DNA of 64,000 bases, from assembly GCA_013407085.1 (NCBI GenBank), contig JACCGJ010006484.1:1-64000 (forward strand). Reading direction: 5' to 3'. Source of the DNA: Atriophallophorus winterbourni. Taxonomy: Eukaryota > Platyhelminthes > Trematoda > Plagiorchiida > Microphallidae. The notes under the pieces were generated by a model. The model saw only the letters and a program-made list of their open reading frames with translations. It was not told where the DNA came from and made no database searches. The position numbers were made by a program, and so were the translations under genes. Shown here piece by piece: positions 30,613 through 41,853 of the stretch (positions are counted from its first letter, which is position 1; each line of letters begins with the position of its first letter).

Positions 30613-32507
30613 ATTATTAAAAGTATCCACATTTTCCTACTTTTCCATCACGTATTCTACTTTGAGCTGTTTACACTTATCGGGTATAGACAGTGCGAAT
30701 GTCTCGAAGCAGAGGAAAGACGGTGGAATGACCAAAGTGTAAATTGATCAAGATTATCCGTATGCTTCTTATTTATTCCATCTTTTATATATAAAATAAC
30801 CTGGTGGTCAGTTATGCAGTTTTACGCATGAGAGCCATGGTGCCAACTGATATTGACTGCGTTTGAAGGATAGATGCAAATGAATATACACTGCGCTAGA
30901 TAAATCAATCATCTGATCCCAAACTCGCCCGCGTGTCTTGACACTGCAGGCTCACTCCAGGTTGCTTAATGGTGGTTGGGATGCACACGCAGTCATTTCA
31001 CCAGTTGTGACTATTACACCTTGGTCTACGAAACATTGTTGGCCGAATCGAATGAATACTCAAAGCTACTCTAATCGAATGCATACACATTTCTTTCGAT
31101 AGTTTTGACTAAATCATTAGTTCCAAACTTGTTTTACTTTCATATCATGATATATTTAAATAACTTTTACGATCTGGCATATAAAAGAATTCGTCTACAT
31201 CAAAATTATACAGCATGCGCTTACTTTTGTTTCTTGTTGTTTCGGACGTACGGGTAGGATGGAAACACCTGGCAACTCTCCTCTTGCGACACGAAAATAT
31301 TGGTCAATCTTTGACTGGTTCGCATCCACAGTTATGGAGTGCCTACACCGCTGAGATTTCCGATGGGCATCCAAAGACTGATCACCAGAGATATGTTGAA
31401 AGGTTAAAAAATTATCGATGTTATTCAACATGATTGCAAACTTTGGTACACAAATACTCATGTAAAAGCGTCAGCATAATGTCGATTTTGTACTAATGTA
31501 TGTCAATTGACGAAACGATTAACTGGTCATGTTATATGAAGCTCACGTGATCATCTCGCAGTGACCTTGGGGGGCAATCGATACCTGGGTGCATGCTACA
31601 CATGTTTTCGTCCATCAAGTGCATGCGAACGGGAGTTTAATTCGCCGTCTGCACTGGAATATGTTTTAGCGGTGCATCCTTGTTTCACACAATTCTCAAC
31701 TAAAAGTGTTCGCACCCTGTATGAGTCAACGGAATCTAAATATAAGTTATAAAAATCTTCAAAAATGCTACGAACGGTAAGAGTTTATTGATGAAATCGC
31801 GCGCTAAGTGTTGCTGTTCACAAAGTTTGGAACGAGAACTTGAGGTTGTATTGGCTCGAAATTGATGTTCAGTATTTAATGTGTTTCTAGCAACCAAAAC
31901 TTTGTTCTGCCTCAAAAATGCTAGTGAAACACAAGTAATGGGATTAAGTTTGGGTCCAAATAATTAGTCATCATAATAGAAAGAAATTCGAGCGCAATTG
32001 TTTAAAGCATCTTTGGGAAACGTTTTGTTTCTTATACACTGCCAACTGGCCTTGGCCATGTGATCCACAGAAACACCAGATAAATAGTTTAGCTGATGTG
32101 GGTGCTACTTGTGTGGCATGACACCATTATGGTTGATTGAGTACTAAGGTTATATCCCGATGGCGGTCAGAATGCTTCTCAATCATGTACCCTGCTCTGA
32201 TTATCACACTAAGTCGGACGAAGCGTCTAGTGTGCTAAGACGACCGTAAACTCATAATTTGACACGCGGATGAAGTTGGCTTTTCATTTAAGTAAAAATT
32301 ACTTTTCGCATGTACATTTCTCTCACCACCTATTTAACGCTTAACACGGGACGTTGAAAATTGTGAATTATTGTTCTTCTACGAACTCCATTGGTATTCC
32401 ATGTAAGCTTATTAAAATGTTAACCGAAAATTGGGTAGAGTAATTGAATGTCACCTAAGAATTTTCCATTGAACTCAGCGAACTTCGTTAATCCGATTTA
32501 AACATTC
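30613..32507. other. 1.9 kb without recognised genes
   Basis: AT-rich sequence. Short frames only, no family pattern. Confidence 0.4.
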
Positions 32508-32562
32508 AATATATATATATATATATATATACATATATATACATATATATATATATATATAT
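32508..32562. repeat. (AT)n microsatellite
   Basis: About 55 bases of alternating AT with two C interruptions. Confidence 0.95.
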
Positions 32563-32760
32563 GGTTTGATCTGTTGAAAAATTTGAATGAGATGTCATAG
32601 TTCAGTTTAAAAATTTATTCTTGAGAATTTGTACATGCGCCCAAGCTGCGTTACTCATCAAAGCATTATATCACATTTGCCTCGTAAGCCATGCAGAATA
32701 ACTGATGTTGTCTAATATGAGCTGCATGCTGAAACACATAGTCTCAATGTCAAGTTTGTA

Positions 32761-32925
32761 AGTATGAAAGCACAAGCCTGATCCAGGCAAAGTGCCGCAC
32801 AGTCAAAGACTGCATTGTCATGTTTATTTTCTTATATCTGCATAGGCCTGGGCAACCTAACAGTATCTTAGACATCATGTAGTCTGTGCTGCAGTTTGCC
32901 TTGATCAGGCTTGTGAGTTCCTACG
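32761..32925. repeat. Repeat F, inverted pair (fold-back)
   Basis: The left arm, gaaagcacaagcctgatcca to about 32803, is repeated in reverse complement at 32884-32920 (caagcctgatcaaggcaaac in antisense). The right arm in minus orientation carries the full unit, including a gcccaggcct stretch, that occurs once at 50514-50612. It looks like two copies of one small repeat in opposite directions. No coding capacity. Confidence 0.7.
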
Positions 32926-35059
32926 TACACAACCTACAATATGAACTGAAGCGCTTACATGCCTGATCAAAAATCGATTTGTACAAAACCCCATTTGATA
33001 GGGAGTTCACATACATCAACCTCATCATCCTGAACAGCAGTACACCGGTAGCAAGTACCAAGCGCTGAACTGCCATACAACCAATGCACGATAAGATCCT
33101 ATAACGATCGGTCAGGAGGTGATATGAAATGCTTATCTACGGCTAATTAGACGTAAACGCAATGGGACAAGTTTTTTCGTTAACGAGTACAGCAACACCA
33201 GCATGACTGTTTCCTGGTGACTTCAGTGTCATGCATCGCAACAAGTTTTCCCCGACACCTCGCTTGACAACATGCAAGTTCAATCAAACAGTCCAAGATA
33301 TATACAACAACAGGAGAGCCATTAAATTCGATTATGAGTCATGTGGACAAATGAATTGTGATCTCGCGAACCAATACATAGACGAGGTGGCCCCCTAGCT
33401 GCAGCTAGTTTAGTCATCACGGACTTCATCTCCGTTTCTCTGGTCGGAATCTCGTCACACTTACAACGGGGCGCCATTCCTAGTTAGATGTGACAATCGA
33501 AACCCCATTGGGAAACAAAGTATTATCTATCGATTAAACATTACCTAACCAGCGGAGTCTATGTACGTTTACTTGAGTTTTGATATCTACGGTGTTACCA
33601 AGGATTTTATTACACACAGTCTATCCAAATTGTCTTCATAGATTAGATGCCAACAGAACGGGATCTTCTGTGGAGAGGGAGCCAGTTGATAAACAGGTAA
33701 AACCAAGCATTTGGCTTTTTAATGATTTTGATTTCATTACACATCATTATCTCTAAAAACCGATGAATAGAGTTGTTAGGAGATCCTCTTACATTTTACA
33801 ACTCGGTTTGTCATGTACTCAAATTGGTATGGCGAATACCAAGTTACTTCGATCAGATCGTGTAATGTTTCACGCTTTTCGAAACATACATGAATTTACT
33901 AAAACCGATTCGTTGAATTATATTTTTTGTAACCATTTCTATGTTTAGGCATGGTTGGAAAAACGTGATTGGAGATAGTCAGTTAACTAAATACAATCTG
34001 GAACCTTGCCATTAAAGTGCGCAAAACACGAGGTGATAACTTTTGACGGTGCTTCGTCCCCACAATAGTACATTTAAAGGAAAACTTTATAGACTTGTTA
34101 ATGTGCAGTTGAAGAGCTATTGTAGAATAATCAAGTATATAAATCAATCTTTAAATCAGGTATTGTTTACCGAAAATAAATACGATTTATTTATCATGTA
34201 AATAATACAAATTACCTGACGCGTTCCGCTTTTCATTCTCTATCCGATTATAATGGATTAACAACATCCTAGACTTTTTTGATCGATTACTCATGGCCAA
34301 TTTAGTCATGATGACCGTCGATCAGAGTTCATCACGTGACGATCGATTTTATCTATAGCTCAATTTATATTATTAAATAATCGTAGTAGTTCGGGAGGTT
34401 ATAAAATTCCTAAAAATAGTGTGCCTGATATTGGTTTGCCCGTCAAAAATATCCAAAGCAAGGTATTTGAATAGATGTGAGGCCGAACTGGAATCCATAG
34501 TTATACAAATAAGGTTTACAACATATCGGTTACAGCAAATGCTTGGTGAGGTTACACTTCTGACACTGAAGTTTCGTTAGACAAAGTGCGTCAGCAGGAT
34601 CAGGCTTCAGTTTTAAATTTTATTTGCCTGACCAATCCTCAGTTGCCCAAGATCCATTTGATGATTGTCCAGTGAGTAGTTTTACACAAATATTTTGATA
34701 CCCTCAGCATACATTTGGACAAAAAATGGATGACATATCACTAAAATTGATCAACCTCGCTTCATGAGAATGTATAAACGGCAAATATTTTCGAATGTTA
34801 ATGTAATTTCTCATCGTGGGCAACTATTTGTTCCTGATGCGCTTGGTCTTGGAAGGTGATAATGAAAAGACATTTACACTTATTTTGCATCTTTCGTTTG
34901 GCGCACTACAGGCACCAGGGCATTATCCAATGCAAAACGAAAATTAATTCAGAAGGTCCATACGAATTCCCTTTTCTAGAACCTTGAACTCAGAACTCAG
35001 AATTTTTTATGGCAGAAACAGAATTAAGCTTAACAATGACCATAGGATGACAGGTATAT
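32926..35059. other. 2.1 kb without recognised genes
   Basis: No family pattern on either strand. Confidence 0.4.
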
Positions 35060-35530
35060 GAAGTAAAATTACAAAATCTCTCCAAAATCAATAGAGACAG
35101 TCACATACCGCATGGTTCGTCATATACTCATCCAATTTCGAAGCGAAAACCGCAACAGATTCCGAGCGTGTAATTTCTTCAGGCAAAAAGTTCCAAGTGA
35201 AACAAATTCTTACCGAGAAAAAATTACGACGAATATTCAATTGAGAATGCGGAATGCCGAAAGCCTTTTAATGTGTTCGTGTTCGAGTAAAGCCATTGGG
35301 CTTTAGCAAGTATTTAATGGAATGGTTCTCAGTATGCAAGATTTTGAATGCCAAAACAAGAGGTCATCGTATCGTCGTTGGGTAAAATCGTGTGGAGTTC
35401 AGCGCTTTAACATTCGCTCTTTGAAACCCAAATTTCTGTAACGGGGCACCAACTTTGTCGCACGATGATAAATCCTATCAAGTAGTTCGATATACTTCCT
35501 CTCGTGTGATAGTACTGAAATAATTTGCAC
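35060..35530 (-). mobile_element. CR1-like RT C-terminal fragment
   Basis: Minus-strand frames give DRIYHRATKLVPRYRNLGFK and ERMLKR (about 35490-35420), then DFTQRRYDDLLFW, and after a frameshift NIRRNFFSVRICFTWNFLPE and ESVAVFASKLDEYM (about 35250-35110). This is the usual end of a CR1-like protein. Upstream RT parts are missing. Confidence 0.65.
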
Positions 35531-36250
35531 ATATGAATGGCATTTTTTACATGAACAGACGTGCTAAGAGGCAATAGCCCGTAAAATGTTCAAAGTTGGG
35601 GATTTGCTAACAATCCTACATTTATTTACTCTGTAACATATCAACAAACACACTGATATGATTTCTTCTCTGGCATTCTTGGGAGATTTTTGCGTGCGTT
35701 GCAACTACTGGACTATAGATTACCATCGTCAAAATTCAATAATTTCGAGGTTAACCGATACATGCAGTCAGAATTAGTTCGAATGCACTCGTTTAGACCC
35801 GATTGTGGGTAGCGTCAAATTCACTGGTTACACTAGCAACGGATGTGCTCTACCTGGTGCGAGGAGAGAAGCTCGTTAAGAAATCCAGTAATATATTTCG
35901 TACTTGAATTCACTTGTCTGCACGACGAACGGCATGGCTATTTGTGCAGCAATTTACAGCGATATAGAATTGAATCTAGATATCTCCATATCTTGCGGAT
36001 ATCTCAAATATTCGAAATTTAATCTCCACGTTAATTTTTAATTCTGAAAGGAAATCGTTCATAGAGATACTGACAGAATATAATGCTAAAAATAACAAGA
36101 GATTTATGTTTTTGCTTGTTCATTGATCACTCCATTTGATACAAACATCTGGAGGCAAATCAAATACATGGTCGCTGATATAGTGACCTTCGAGTTAGCA
36201 ATGTAATAGGCTCTGATAATATCATAGTTGAAGATTGATATTTAGCTAGG
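35531..36250. other. No gene recognised
   Basis: No supported feature up to the repeat-C fold-back. Confidence 0.35.
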
Positions 36251-36281
36251 ATTTCATTTGCATGCATTTCCATCACACACA

Positions 36282-36323
36282 CCCCACGACCGGTTTCGCG
36301 CTGTTTGCACTCATCAGGTAGGG
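36282..36323 (-). ncRNA. Hammerhead-like ribozyme, repeat C, best copy
   Basis: On the minus strand: stem I strand CCCUAC, core CUGAUGA (complement of 36311-36317), stem II GUGC-AAACA-GCGC (four pairs, one a G-U), GAAA (complement of 36294-36297), palindromic stem III ACCGGU, cut site C (36288), and stem I strand GUGGGG, which pairs with CCCUAC (one G-U). All invariant core bases of a type I hammerhead are present. Stem III is only a loopless palindrome, as in the small hammerheads that act as dimers. Confidence 0.72.
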
Positions 36324-36405
36324 GCAGTAGGATCAGGATCCGCATGCGCTACTTGCTTACCATAACTCCACTGTTTCAAGCACATGCGTATTCTGATCTT
36401 ACTGT

Positions 36406-36446
36406 CCCTACCTGTTGAGTTCAAACAGCACGGAACCGGTCGTTGG
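36406..36446 (+). ncRNA. Hammerhead relic, repeat C, right arm
   Basis: Same layout as the left arm, but the core is CTGTTGA and GAAA is GGAA. Two invariant bases are changed, so it is expected to be inactive. Confidence 0.5.
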
Positions 36447-36490
36447 GTGTGTGTGACGGAAATGTATGCAAATGAATATTTTGGTTCATC

Positions 36491-37599
36491 GTTATAGGTT
36501 TAACCCCATTAAACGTGTTTGGACACATGTGATTGAACAGGTTGGTCGTACCAGCCTTACCCAACAGTGGCATACACGCACTACTTGTTTAGCTGGTATT
36601 TCATTTTACACGTATCTTGGATAGAACGTTTACGATGTTCACACGTGCTTCAGGAAACTCGACCCAATTTTGACCACACCACCCAGCGTGTTTCGCAGCC
36701 ACTTTGGCCCTGAGGTCAAACGGTTCAACACTAATCGTGTTCACTCACGGAAACCCATAAGACAATAAGCAACAAGCAAGCGTTTATTACGCACATGGCG
36801 AAGATCAAAACACACACTCTCATCTTATAAAGGCAACTCACGAAACCACAACCTGTCCGTCATGAGTCACTTTGCTCGGATTTATCAATGGATTTCGTGT
36901 TAACCGGTTCAATTCAAGCCTTCACCGCGCAGAGCTCGCTTGACCGACTTTGCATATTGTTCGATAGGAACTGACGTTGTCCATCTCATCATTCTCGCAA
37001 GGATTTTGTCACTATAAATGTTCTCATGCAATCCTTCTGGAACCCGAATTACTACTGGTTCGCGATCGTACTCGTCTGTCGTTCCGTCCCTTTTGCTCTC
37101 TTGCTCTGCCGGAGGGTGGTGTTCTGCACATCATCAGAATGCTCGTGATTAGCACTCATCCGGCATTCCACCCATACACACTCATCGTTCCTTCAAATCG
37201 TCCCATCAAGAATACCAAGCTCCTAGTTCATGACCATTCACACATTTTCTGTTCACGTTAGCTAATTGAATTGGCCACGACAGGTTCTTTTTTGTCGAGA
37301 CACGTTCGATTTTTGTTCCTCAAAGTTTATTTGTTCGCTCAATGCATTAGTGTAGGGTTGGGGGGTAACTATTTCGTCAAACGCATATCCTATTTAAGGA
37401 AGCAGTTTTTCATCAGCCGCAACTTACATTCATACTAAGCACCCAATTTTGAACCCTAAGTTTGCCAAGTCATACAGACAAGGCCAATATCAGTTGGTTC
37501 ATGTAGTTAACGGTTTACTGAAACTTAATCCTCAGACACTTAATCTTCAGACATTTAATCCCCTTCTATAGAATGCACAATACGTTAAAATGAACTTAT
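36491..37599. other. 1.1 kb without recognised genes
   Basis: The start (36515-36560) shares short strings with 2640-2670 and with repeat D (acagtggca). An open plus-strand frame of 94 codons (36977-37261) has no recognised pattern. Confidence 0.35.
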
Positions 37600-38004
37600 T
37601 TAGCATGAGAGATATGCCATTGATTTTAAGAACGTCAATCTTTCCGTAGTTGAGTATCGCTGAATTGCTCGAGATATCCTTGTGCATATCTGAACATACT
37701 TCTTCTTCTGTTTGATATGAACCTCAACACTTGCTTGAAGAACTGAGGCCGTATGCTGTCGGCAATCCTTTCGCAAACCGTCAAGAAATGTCCACATGGT
37801 GGGATGTTGTCAAGAAAAGAGTGACTGTAATGTATGATACCAGCCTTCTACAGCATTATTCGTTCGGGCAACACCACTATTCGCGTCTTCATACTTATTC
37901 CAGGTTTCAGGTGGAAATATAGCTGGTGCAAAGTTTTCTCTTCTACCTCTAATTCGTCGACCTCGACCAAAGTTATGTTCAAAATAAGATAACAGTTCAT
38001 TCAT
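37600..38004 (-). pseudogene. MULE-like transposase C-terminal fragment
   Basis: One minus-strand frame of 135 codons with a single in-frame TGA (37798-37800). It reads ELLSYFEHNFGRGRR, FPPETWNKYEDANSGVARTN, NAVEGWYHTLQSLFS, stop, QHPTMWTFLDGLRKD. The W..Y......ARTNN.VEGWH..F....HP..W.F...L..D/E pattern is typical of the C-terminal part of MULE-type transposases and of animal proteins derived from them. Upstream the frame is closed. The lone stop sits where such proteins often have a Cys or a small residue. It is probably a dead transposon piece or one exon of a lost gene. Confidence 0.62.
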
Positions 38005-38384
38005 CCTTACTACCTAACTACCAGCATCGGTGTTTCTCAATGTCACTTTAAGCATAATCTCCACTTGAAGCCTAGCGCTAAACCGTAGTACATCTACATT
38101 ACCAAGTTACTCGTTGGAAATAGTATCTTACACAGTTGAATATCTAATTTGAGACCAATAAACCCTCTTATATCGAGGGTATTTTATAGATTATTCGTAT
38201 TTTCTTTCATCCTTGTATAACGCTTCCCGGCTGTCGATCCAGTATACACACTGTGGCAATTCCACACATGATTCTATAGACAGTTGGTGAAGCAATCTAA
38301 ATGTAACTCATTTGTAAAATTCTAAAGCTGAGCGCAATGGTCTAATTGTGTCAATGCTCTTTACCCGTGTGTTGTAGAATTCGT
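38005..38384. other. No gene recognised
   Basis: No supported feature. Confidence 0.35.
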
Positions 38385-38720
38385 TCTTCATTTTTGTGAC
38401 TACTCATCAGTACAAAGTCCTGTGAACTATTCACGACGATCCATAATGGAAGCACTGGACTCGAGTTTTGCTCTTATTGGAGCTCATCAGAAATCTCTCG
38501 AGTGGATTTGAACCCCCGACCATCACTATTGTAGTCCCATGCCTTACGACATGAGCTACCGTCCACCGTTTGACCGATCGCAATTAGCGTTCATGAATCT
38601 TTCTCGAGATTGGCACATTTGAGTAGCTTTGTCTGCCCGATCAGGCGTGAAGGAGCCAACAACATCTGTTGTGATTGCCCAACCGATATGATCCCCATGT
38701 CAGGTCTTCCCATCGGATAC
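38385..38720 (-). repeat. Possible tRNA-derived SINE or pseudo-tRNA
   Basis: On the minus strand at about 38570-38500 there is an A-box-like ggtagctcatgtcg and a B-box ggttcaaatcc about 45 bases later, spaced as in a tRNA promoter. The flanking acceptor halves do not pair and the T stem has a mismatch, so it is not a working tRNA gene. The surrounding 300 bases could be the body of a SINE. No second copy was found in the window. Confidence 0.4.
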
Positions 38721-39124
38721 AGTGTAAGCTAACACCGAATAATCTGATGGACATTTGATGGTTATCAATGCACGAATTATTATTGTAGTTTTTGCTCCAT
38801 TTGTATATATGGTAGCAAACCGTATGCTGCCTTTGTTATTCGTTTTGGTATTTTGCCCTGAGAACTACGTTAGTTGTGTATTTTTAGGGCAAAGTTGAAT
38901 GCATCCGCTTTATCATAAAAATTCGATTGTTGAGCGTTTTCTTACATTTGACCACAGATTCATCATCGTTACTTTATCTCGAGCAAACACGGCGGCTTTC
39001 GTATGCTGTTAACTACGTTATCGCTAGTTTAAGTATATTCATTGTGTCGGTAGGCTTCAAAATGTTTGCCCAGCAACATGGAACCGAATTGCGCGTTGCA
39101 TCAATTATCCATGAAAGTATTAAT
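38721..39124. other. No gene recognised
   Basis: No supported feature before the CR1 fragment. Confidence 0.35.
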
Positions 39125-39646
39125 CCAACTGATTGTTGGCCTGGATACATGATTACTTGACTCGTAGATTTATCAGGGTTAGAGTTACAAGTGGCGTACC
39201 TCAAGGTTCAGTCTTGGGGCCAATACTCTTCCTGATGTACGCTAACGATATACCTGAAATCGTACGCATCAAAATCATTTTATTTGCGAATGACATCAAG
39301 GTCTGGACTAGCGTACAGACCATAGAAGATTGCCAAATTCTACAAAAAGATATTGAAGCACTTCATACGTGGTCCTTGCGAAACTGCCTATCATTCATGT
39401 TAAATGTTAAACGTCGGTAGATCCTTCAAATTCACATGCTCTCTGGGATCTCAGCAACTATCATGGGTTAAGGAAGAGAAAGACCTGGCTGTGTGGATTA
39501 GCAGTAACTTAAAGTCTTCACGACAGTGTTCTGTAGTATACAAAAATTCCTGCAAAGCTTAGCACTGCTCAGAATGATCTTCGGTAGTTTGACAAAGCTT
39601 TTTGGACCATTAAAACTTTTAATTACTTTTAATTACCTTTTAGAGA
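39125..39646 (+). mobile_element. CR1-like RT fragment with 3' tail
   Basis: The frame 39133-39420 has WIHDYLTRRFIRVRVTSG, then VPQGSVLGPILFLMYANDIP (motif B) and IILFANDIKVW, in which the catalytic FADD is FAND. Later DLGVW-like sequence appears in another frame. The C-terminal region is deleted and the copy ends in ggaccattaaaacttttaat plus TTAATTACTTT repeats, the 3' signature shared with 3660 and 60600. Confidence 0.75.
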
Positions 39647-39721
39647 CCGGATAAACCTTACCTTAAATGTCCTGGCTTGGCAATCATACTTGGATGCCTC
39701 AAACGTAATCTTATCCCAAAA

Positions 39722-39805
39722 TATTCATTTGCATACATTTCCATCACACACACCATGACCGGTTTCGTGCTGTTTGTACTCATCAGGTAGGGACAGTAAG
39801 ATTGT
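39722..39805 (-). repeat. Repeat C, single arm
   Basis: tatccatcacacac-type and cgtgctgtttgtactcatca stretches match one arm of the fold-back at 36251. It stops at about 39805 with loss of the inner part. Confidence 0.6.
39752..39793 (-). ncRNA. Hammerhead-like motif, repeat C
   Basis: The core CUGAUGA and GAAA are intact on the minus strand. Stem II (GUAC/GCAC) has one mismatch and stem I (CCCUAC/AUGGUG) has two, so stability is doubtful. Confidence 0.5.
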
Positions 39806-39879
39806 CCCGTTTTGCTATTCAAAGACCTGTTAATTATCTCTACTATCTTCCCTGTAAAAGCTGGCATACATTCTCACTT

Positions 39880-39940
39880 TTTCAAAGTTTTTAAAGTTTT
39901 AATGGTCCAAAAAGCAAATACGTTATAGTTACTATACCTT
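39880..39940 (-). mobile_element. CR1-like 3' end only
   Basis: In reverse complement it reads tgctttttggaccattaaaa followed by a short tail of CTTTAAAAA type: the terminal bases of the CR1 family seen at 3660 and 60600. No coding part was recognised beside it. Confidence 0.55.
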
Positions 39941-40456
39941 AAAATATAGTCATTCATCCGCGGTTGGAGGTTTTGCATCTACAAGATTTTTTGCATTATC
40001 TTCGGTCATCTGCTGAGATTTTAAGCTGTTTATACGCTCGGAATACTCCACCCCATGGTGTTGATAAGAATATGAATAATTTAGGACTTCTCTGTTCTGT
40101 TCTATTTTATGAGCCACGAAAAAACTCACACCACTTATTTTGGCAATACTCTGGTGTTTTGGTCAATTTGTGATTTGATTTGCGATTTGGATAGAACGAT
40201 AAACATTGTTACTAGAAAACGATGTGGGCAGCAAATGGCCACTCCACTCTCCAGTTACTTTGTCTCGTGGTTGCAATAGTCCCTTGTTTTTATCTTCAGG
40301 TATCAAGCAAAACATTTTTTATACGAAACAGTGATTACTACTACGCCATCAGCGAAATTTGATTGCCTGTTCTAATGCTAGTGAAAGTAAAATTTCCCTG
40401 AAGATCCAACGTGCCAATTCCATTCAGAGCGCGCCCAGTATCGTAGGCTCCATTCT
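39941..40456. other. No gene recognised
   Basis: May include more 3' UTR of the preceding minus-strand CR1 end. No coding pattern. Confidence 0.3.
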
Positions 40457-40632
40457 AAAGCGTTTGATGTGTTAGTAGGTGTCACACTTGAAAACACACC
40501 TGCTAGGTTCTATTTACGTTAGAAGTACTGCTAAATGTAAAATGACCAAGCAGCGTGAAACCTACTTCAAGCATTGACCCACTCATAACACAGAAAATAA
40601 TTGAGTTAGATTAGCTTCGCGGATGATTGCAG
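40457..40632. repeat. Repeat E, copy 1 (direct repeat)
   Basis: aagcgtttgatgtgttagta to cggatgattgcag is nearly the same as 40761-40914, the main difference being an extra internal piece of about 20 bases. Confidence 0.8.
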
Positions 40633-40760
40633 ACGGAGTATGAAATTCCCTATCAATTGGAAATAACACATTCCGTTCTGGTCAACCCTATTGTAGAATA
40701 CAGAAAACCATGATGCTTAATTCAATTAAAAATTTGGTTGTTCAGAATATTGTTTCCAGG

Positions 40761-40914
40761 AAAGCGTTTGATGTGTTAGTAGGTGCCACACTTGAAAACA
40801 CACCTGCTAGGTTCTGTTACGTTAGAAGCAATGCTAAATGTATGATGGCCAAGCATTGACCCACTTTTACCACAGAAAATAATTGAGTTAGATTAGCTTC
40901 GCTGATGATTGCAG
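40761..40914. repeat. Repeat E, copy 2 (direct repeat)
   Basis: Second copy of 40457-40632, about 128 bp further on. The spacer (40677-40745) itself recurs at 43595-43665 (caatt.aattaaaa stretch). Confidence 0.8.
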
Positions 40915-41138
40915 GCCAATTGGCCAATTAGATATCAAAGATTCACCCTGTCAAACATCTGAATTGTATCTTCTTTAGTAAAAACGGTAATCACGGAAGA
41001 AAGCTGACCTCTAATAAAAGACATTCTATTATGCAATAATTATATATATTCATTCATATCCTTTTGATTACATAATGCATTGGCTGAAAACCAACTGCAT
41101 TCAGACGAATGAACAGTGGTTGGTCGTTTGCAATTATG

Positions 41139-41144
41139 TTTAAT
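41139..41144 (-). promoter_or_regulatory. Candidate poly(A) signal of DRC7
   Basis: In minus sense attaaa, about 60 bases after the stop codon at 41203. It is the common variant of AATAAA. Confidence 0.4.
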
Positions 41145-41202
41145 CAAGGAAACGCCTTGGGTAGCACAATAACTTTTGAGCTATTAAGTTCAGTGATTGA
41201 AT

Positions 41203-41853
41203 CTACCCTGCTTGTAAGAATTCTGCTAATCTTGGATCACACCTGAGCTTTTTCTCTAGTGCCATGTAACGTTGAGGAGCTGTTTGTTTGTGCTTCGCAA
41301 GCATACTTTCCAATGTGGTTATGCGGAAAGTGGCTTCATTGCAGTACTGCAGATATTGTTCTTCGTCGCTTTTTGTCAAGTTCAACTGATTCAATTGATA
41401 CCATTGTTGCTTCTTTTGCAATTGTTCCGTCTCTCGTTCGAACCGACTCTGAACAATATTTGCTTTGTTGATGAGACGTTGTTTAAAGTCTTGCAGACAT
41501 TCTTCTCGCAAAGCAAACGCTTGCTCTCTGGTTAATTTTCCACCTATTACTTCTATTTGCGCCAAGAAGGGTGCCAAATAATCAAGTTCCACTTCTTTGC
41601 AACGTGTTCGTTCCTCTTCAGCAGCCTGTTCCATTTGTACACGGAGCTTATGTGCCTCAACGTTCCGCAACGTGTCGAACATGTCAACTTCAAGTTGGAC
41701 ATCCAATTCTTCGGCGGCCCTTTCGGACAATATTGCACGTACCTCAGCCTCTGACTGACGAACCGCAGCTTTGGAAACTTCTTCAGCACTTAACAACTCC
41801 AGAAGCATGTTGTATATTTCCACTTTTGTCTTCGGTTTCGCATATAGATTGAC
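41203..41853 (-). CDS. DRC7: DRC7, exon 2: C-terminal coiled-coil region
   Basis: The acceptor is ttccaaaaag/gtcaat at 41853, phase 0, and the stop codon is at 41203. It encodes 216 residues, from VNLYAKPKTKVEIYNMLLEL to RLAEFLQAG. Almost the whole exon is a Glu/Gln/Arg/Lys-rich helix with heptad-like spacing of Leu, typical of the coiled coils by which DRC subunits pack along the nexin-dynein regulatory complex in axonemes. YNMLLELLSAEE..A...VRxSExEVRxIL is the part I recognise as the DRC7 C-terminus. The splice to exon 1 keeps the frame. Confidence 0.9.
   Translation of the reverse strand, partial: VNLYAKPKTKVEIYNMLLELLSAEEVSKAAVRQSEAEVRAILSERAAEELDVQLEVDMFDTLRNVEAHKLRVQMEQAAEEERTRCKEVELDYLAPFLAQIEVIGGKLTREQAFALREECLQDFKQRLINKANIVQSRFERETEQLQKKQQWYQLNQLNLTKSDEEQYLQYCNEATFRITTLESMLAKHKQTAPQRYMALEKKLRCDPRLAEFLQAG

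Larger units (their letters stand above)
36251..36485. repeat. Repeat C, two copies as a fold-back palindrome
   Basis: The left arm (36251-36350) and right arm (36382-36485) are about 100 bp each, roughly 85 percent alike in reverse complement, with a spacer of about 30 bp. Each arm carries a hammerhead-like motif, left on the minus strand and right on the plus strand, both read outward. A transcript through both could form a long hairpin. Confidence 0.75.

Noticed and set aside
32508..32562. Origin or matrix attachment site at the AT tract
   Set aside because: A plain microsatellite explains it; there is no other evidence.
38500..38575. Functional tRNA gene
   Set aside because: A and B boxes are present but the acceptor ends do not pair and the T stem has a mismatch.
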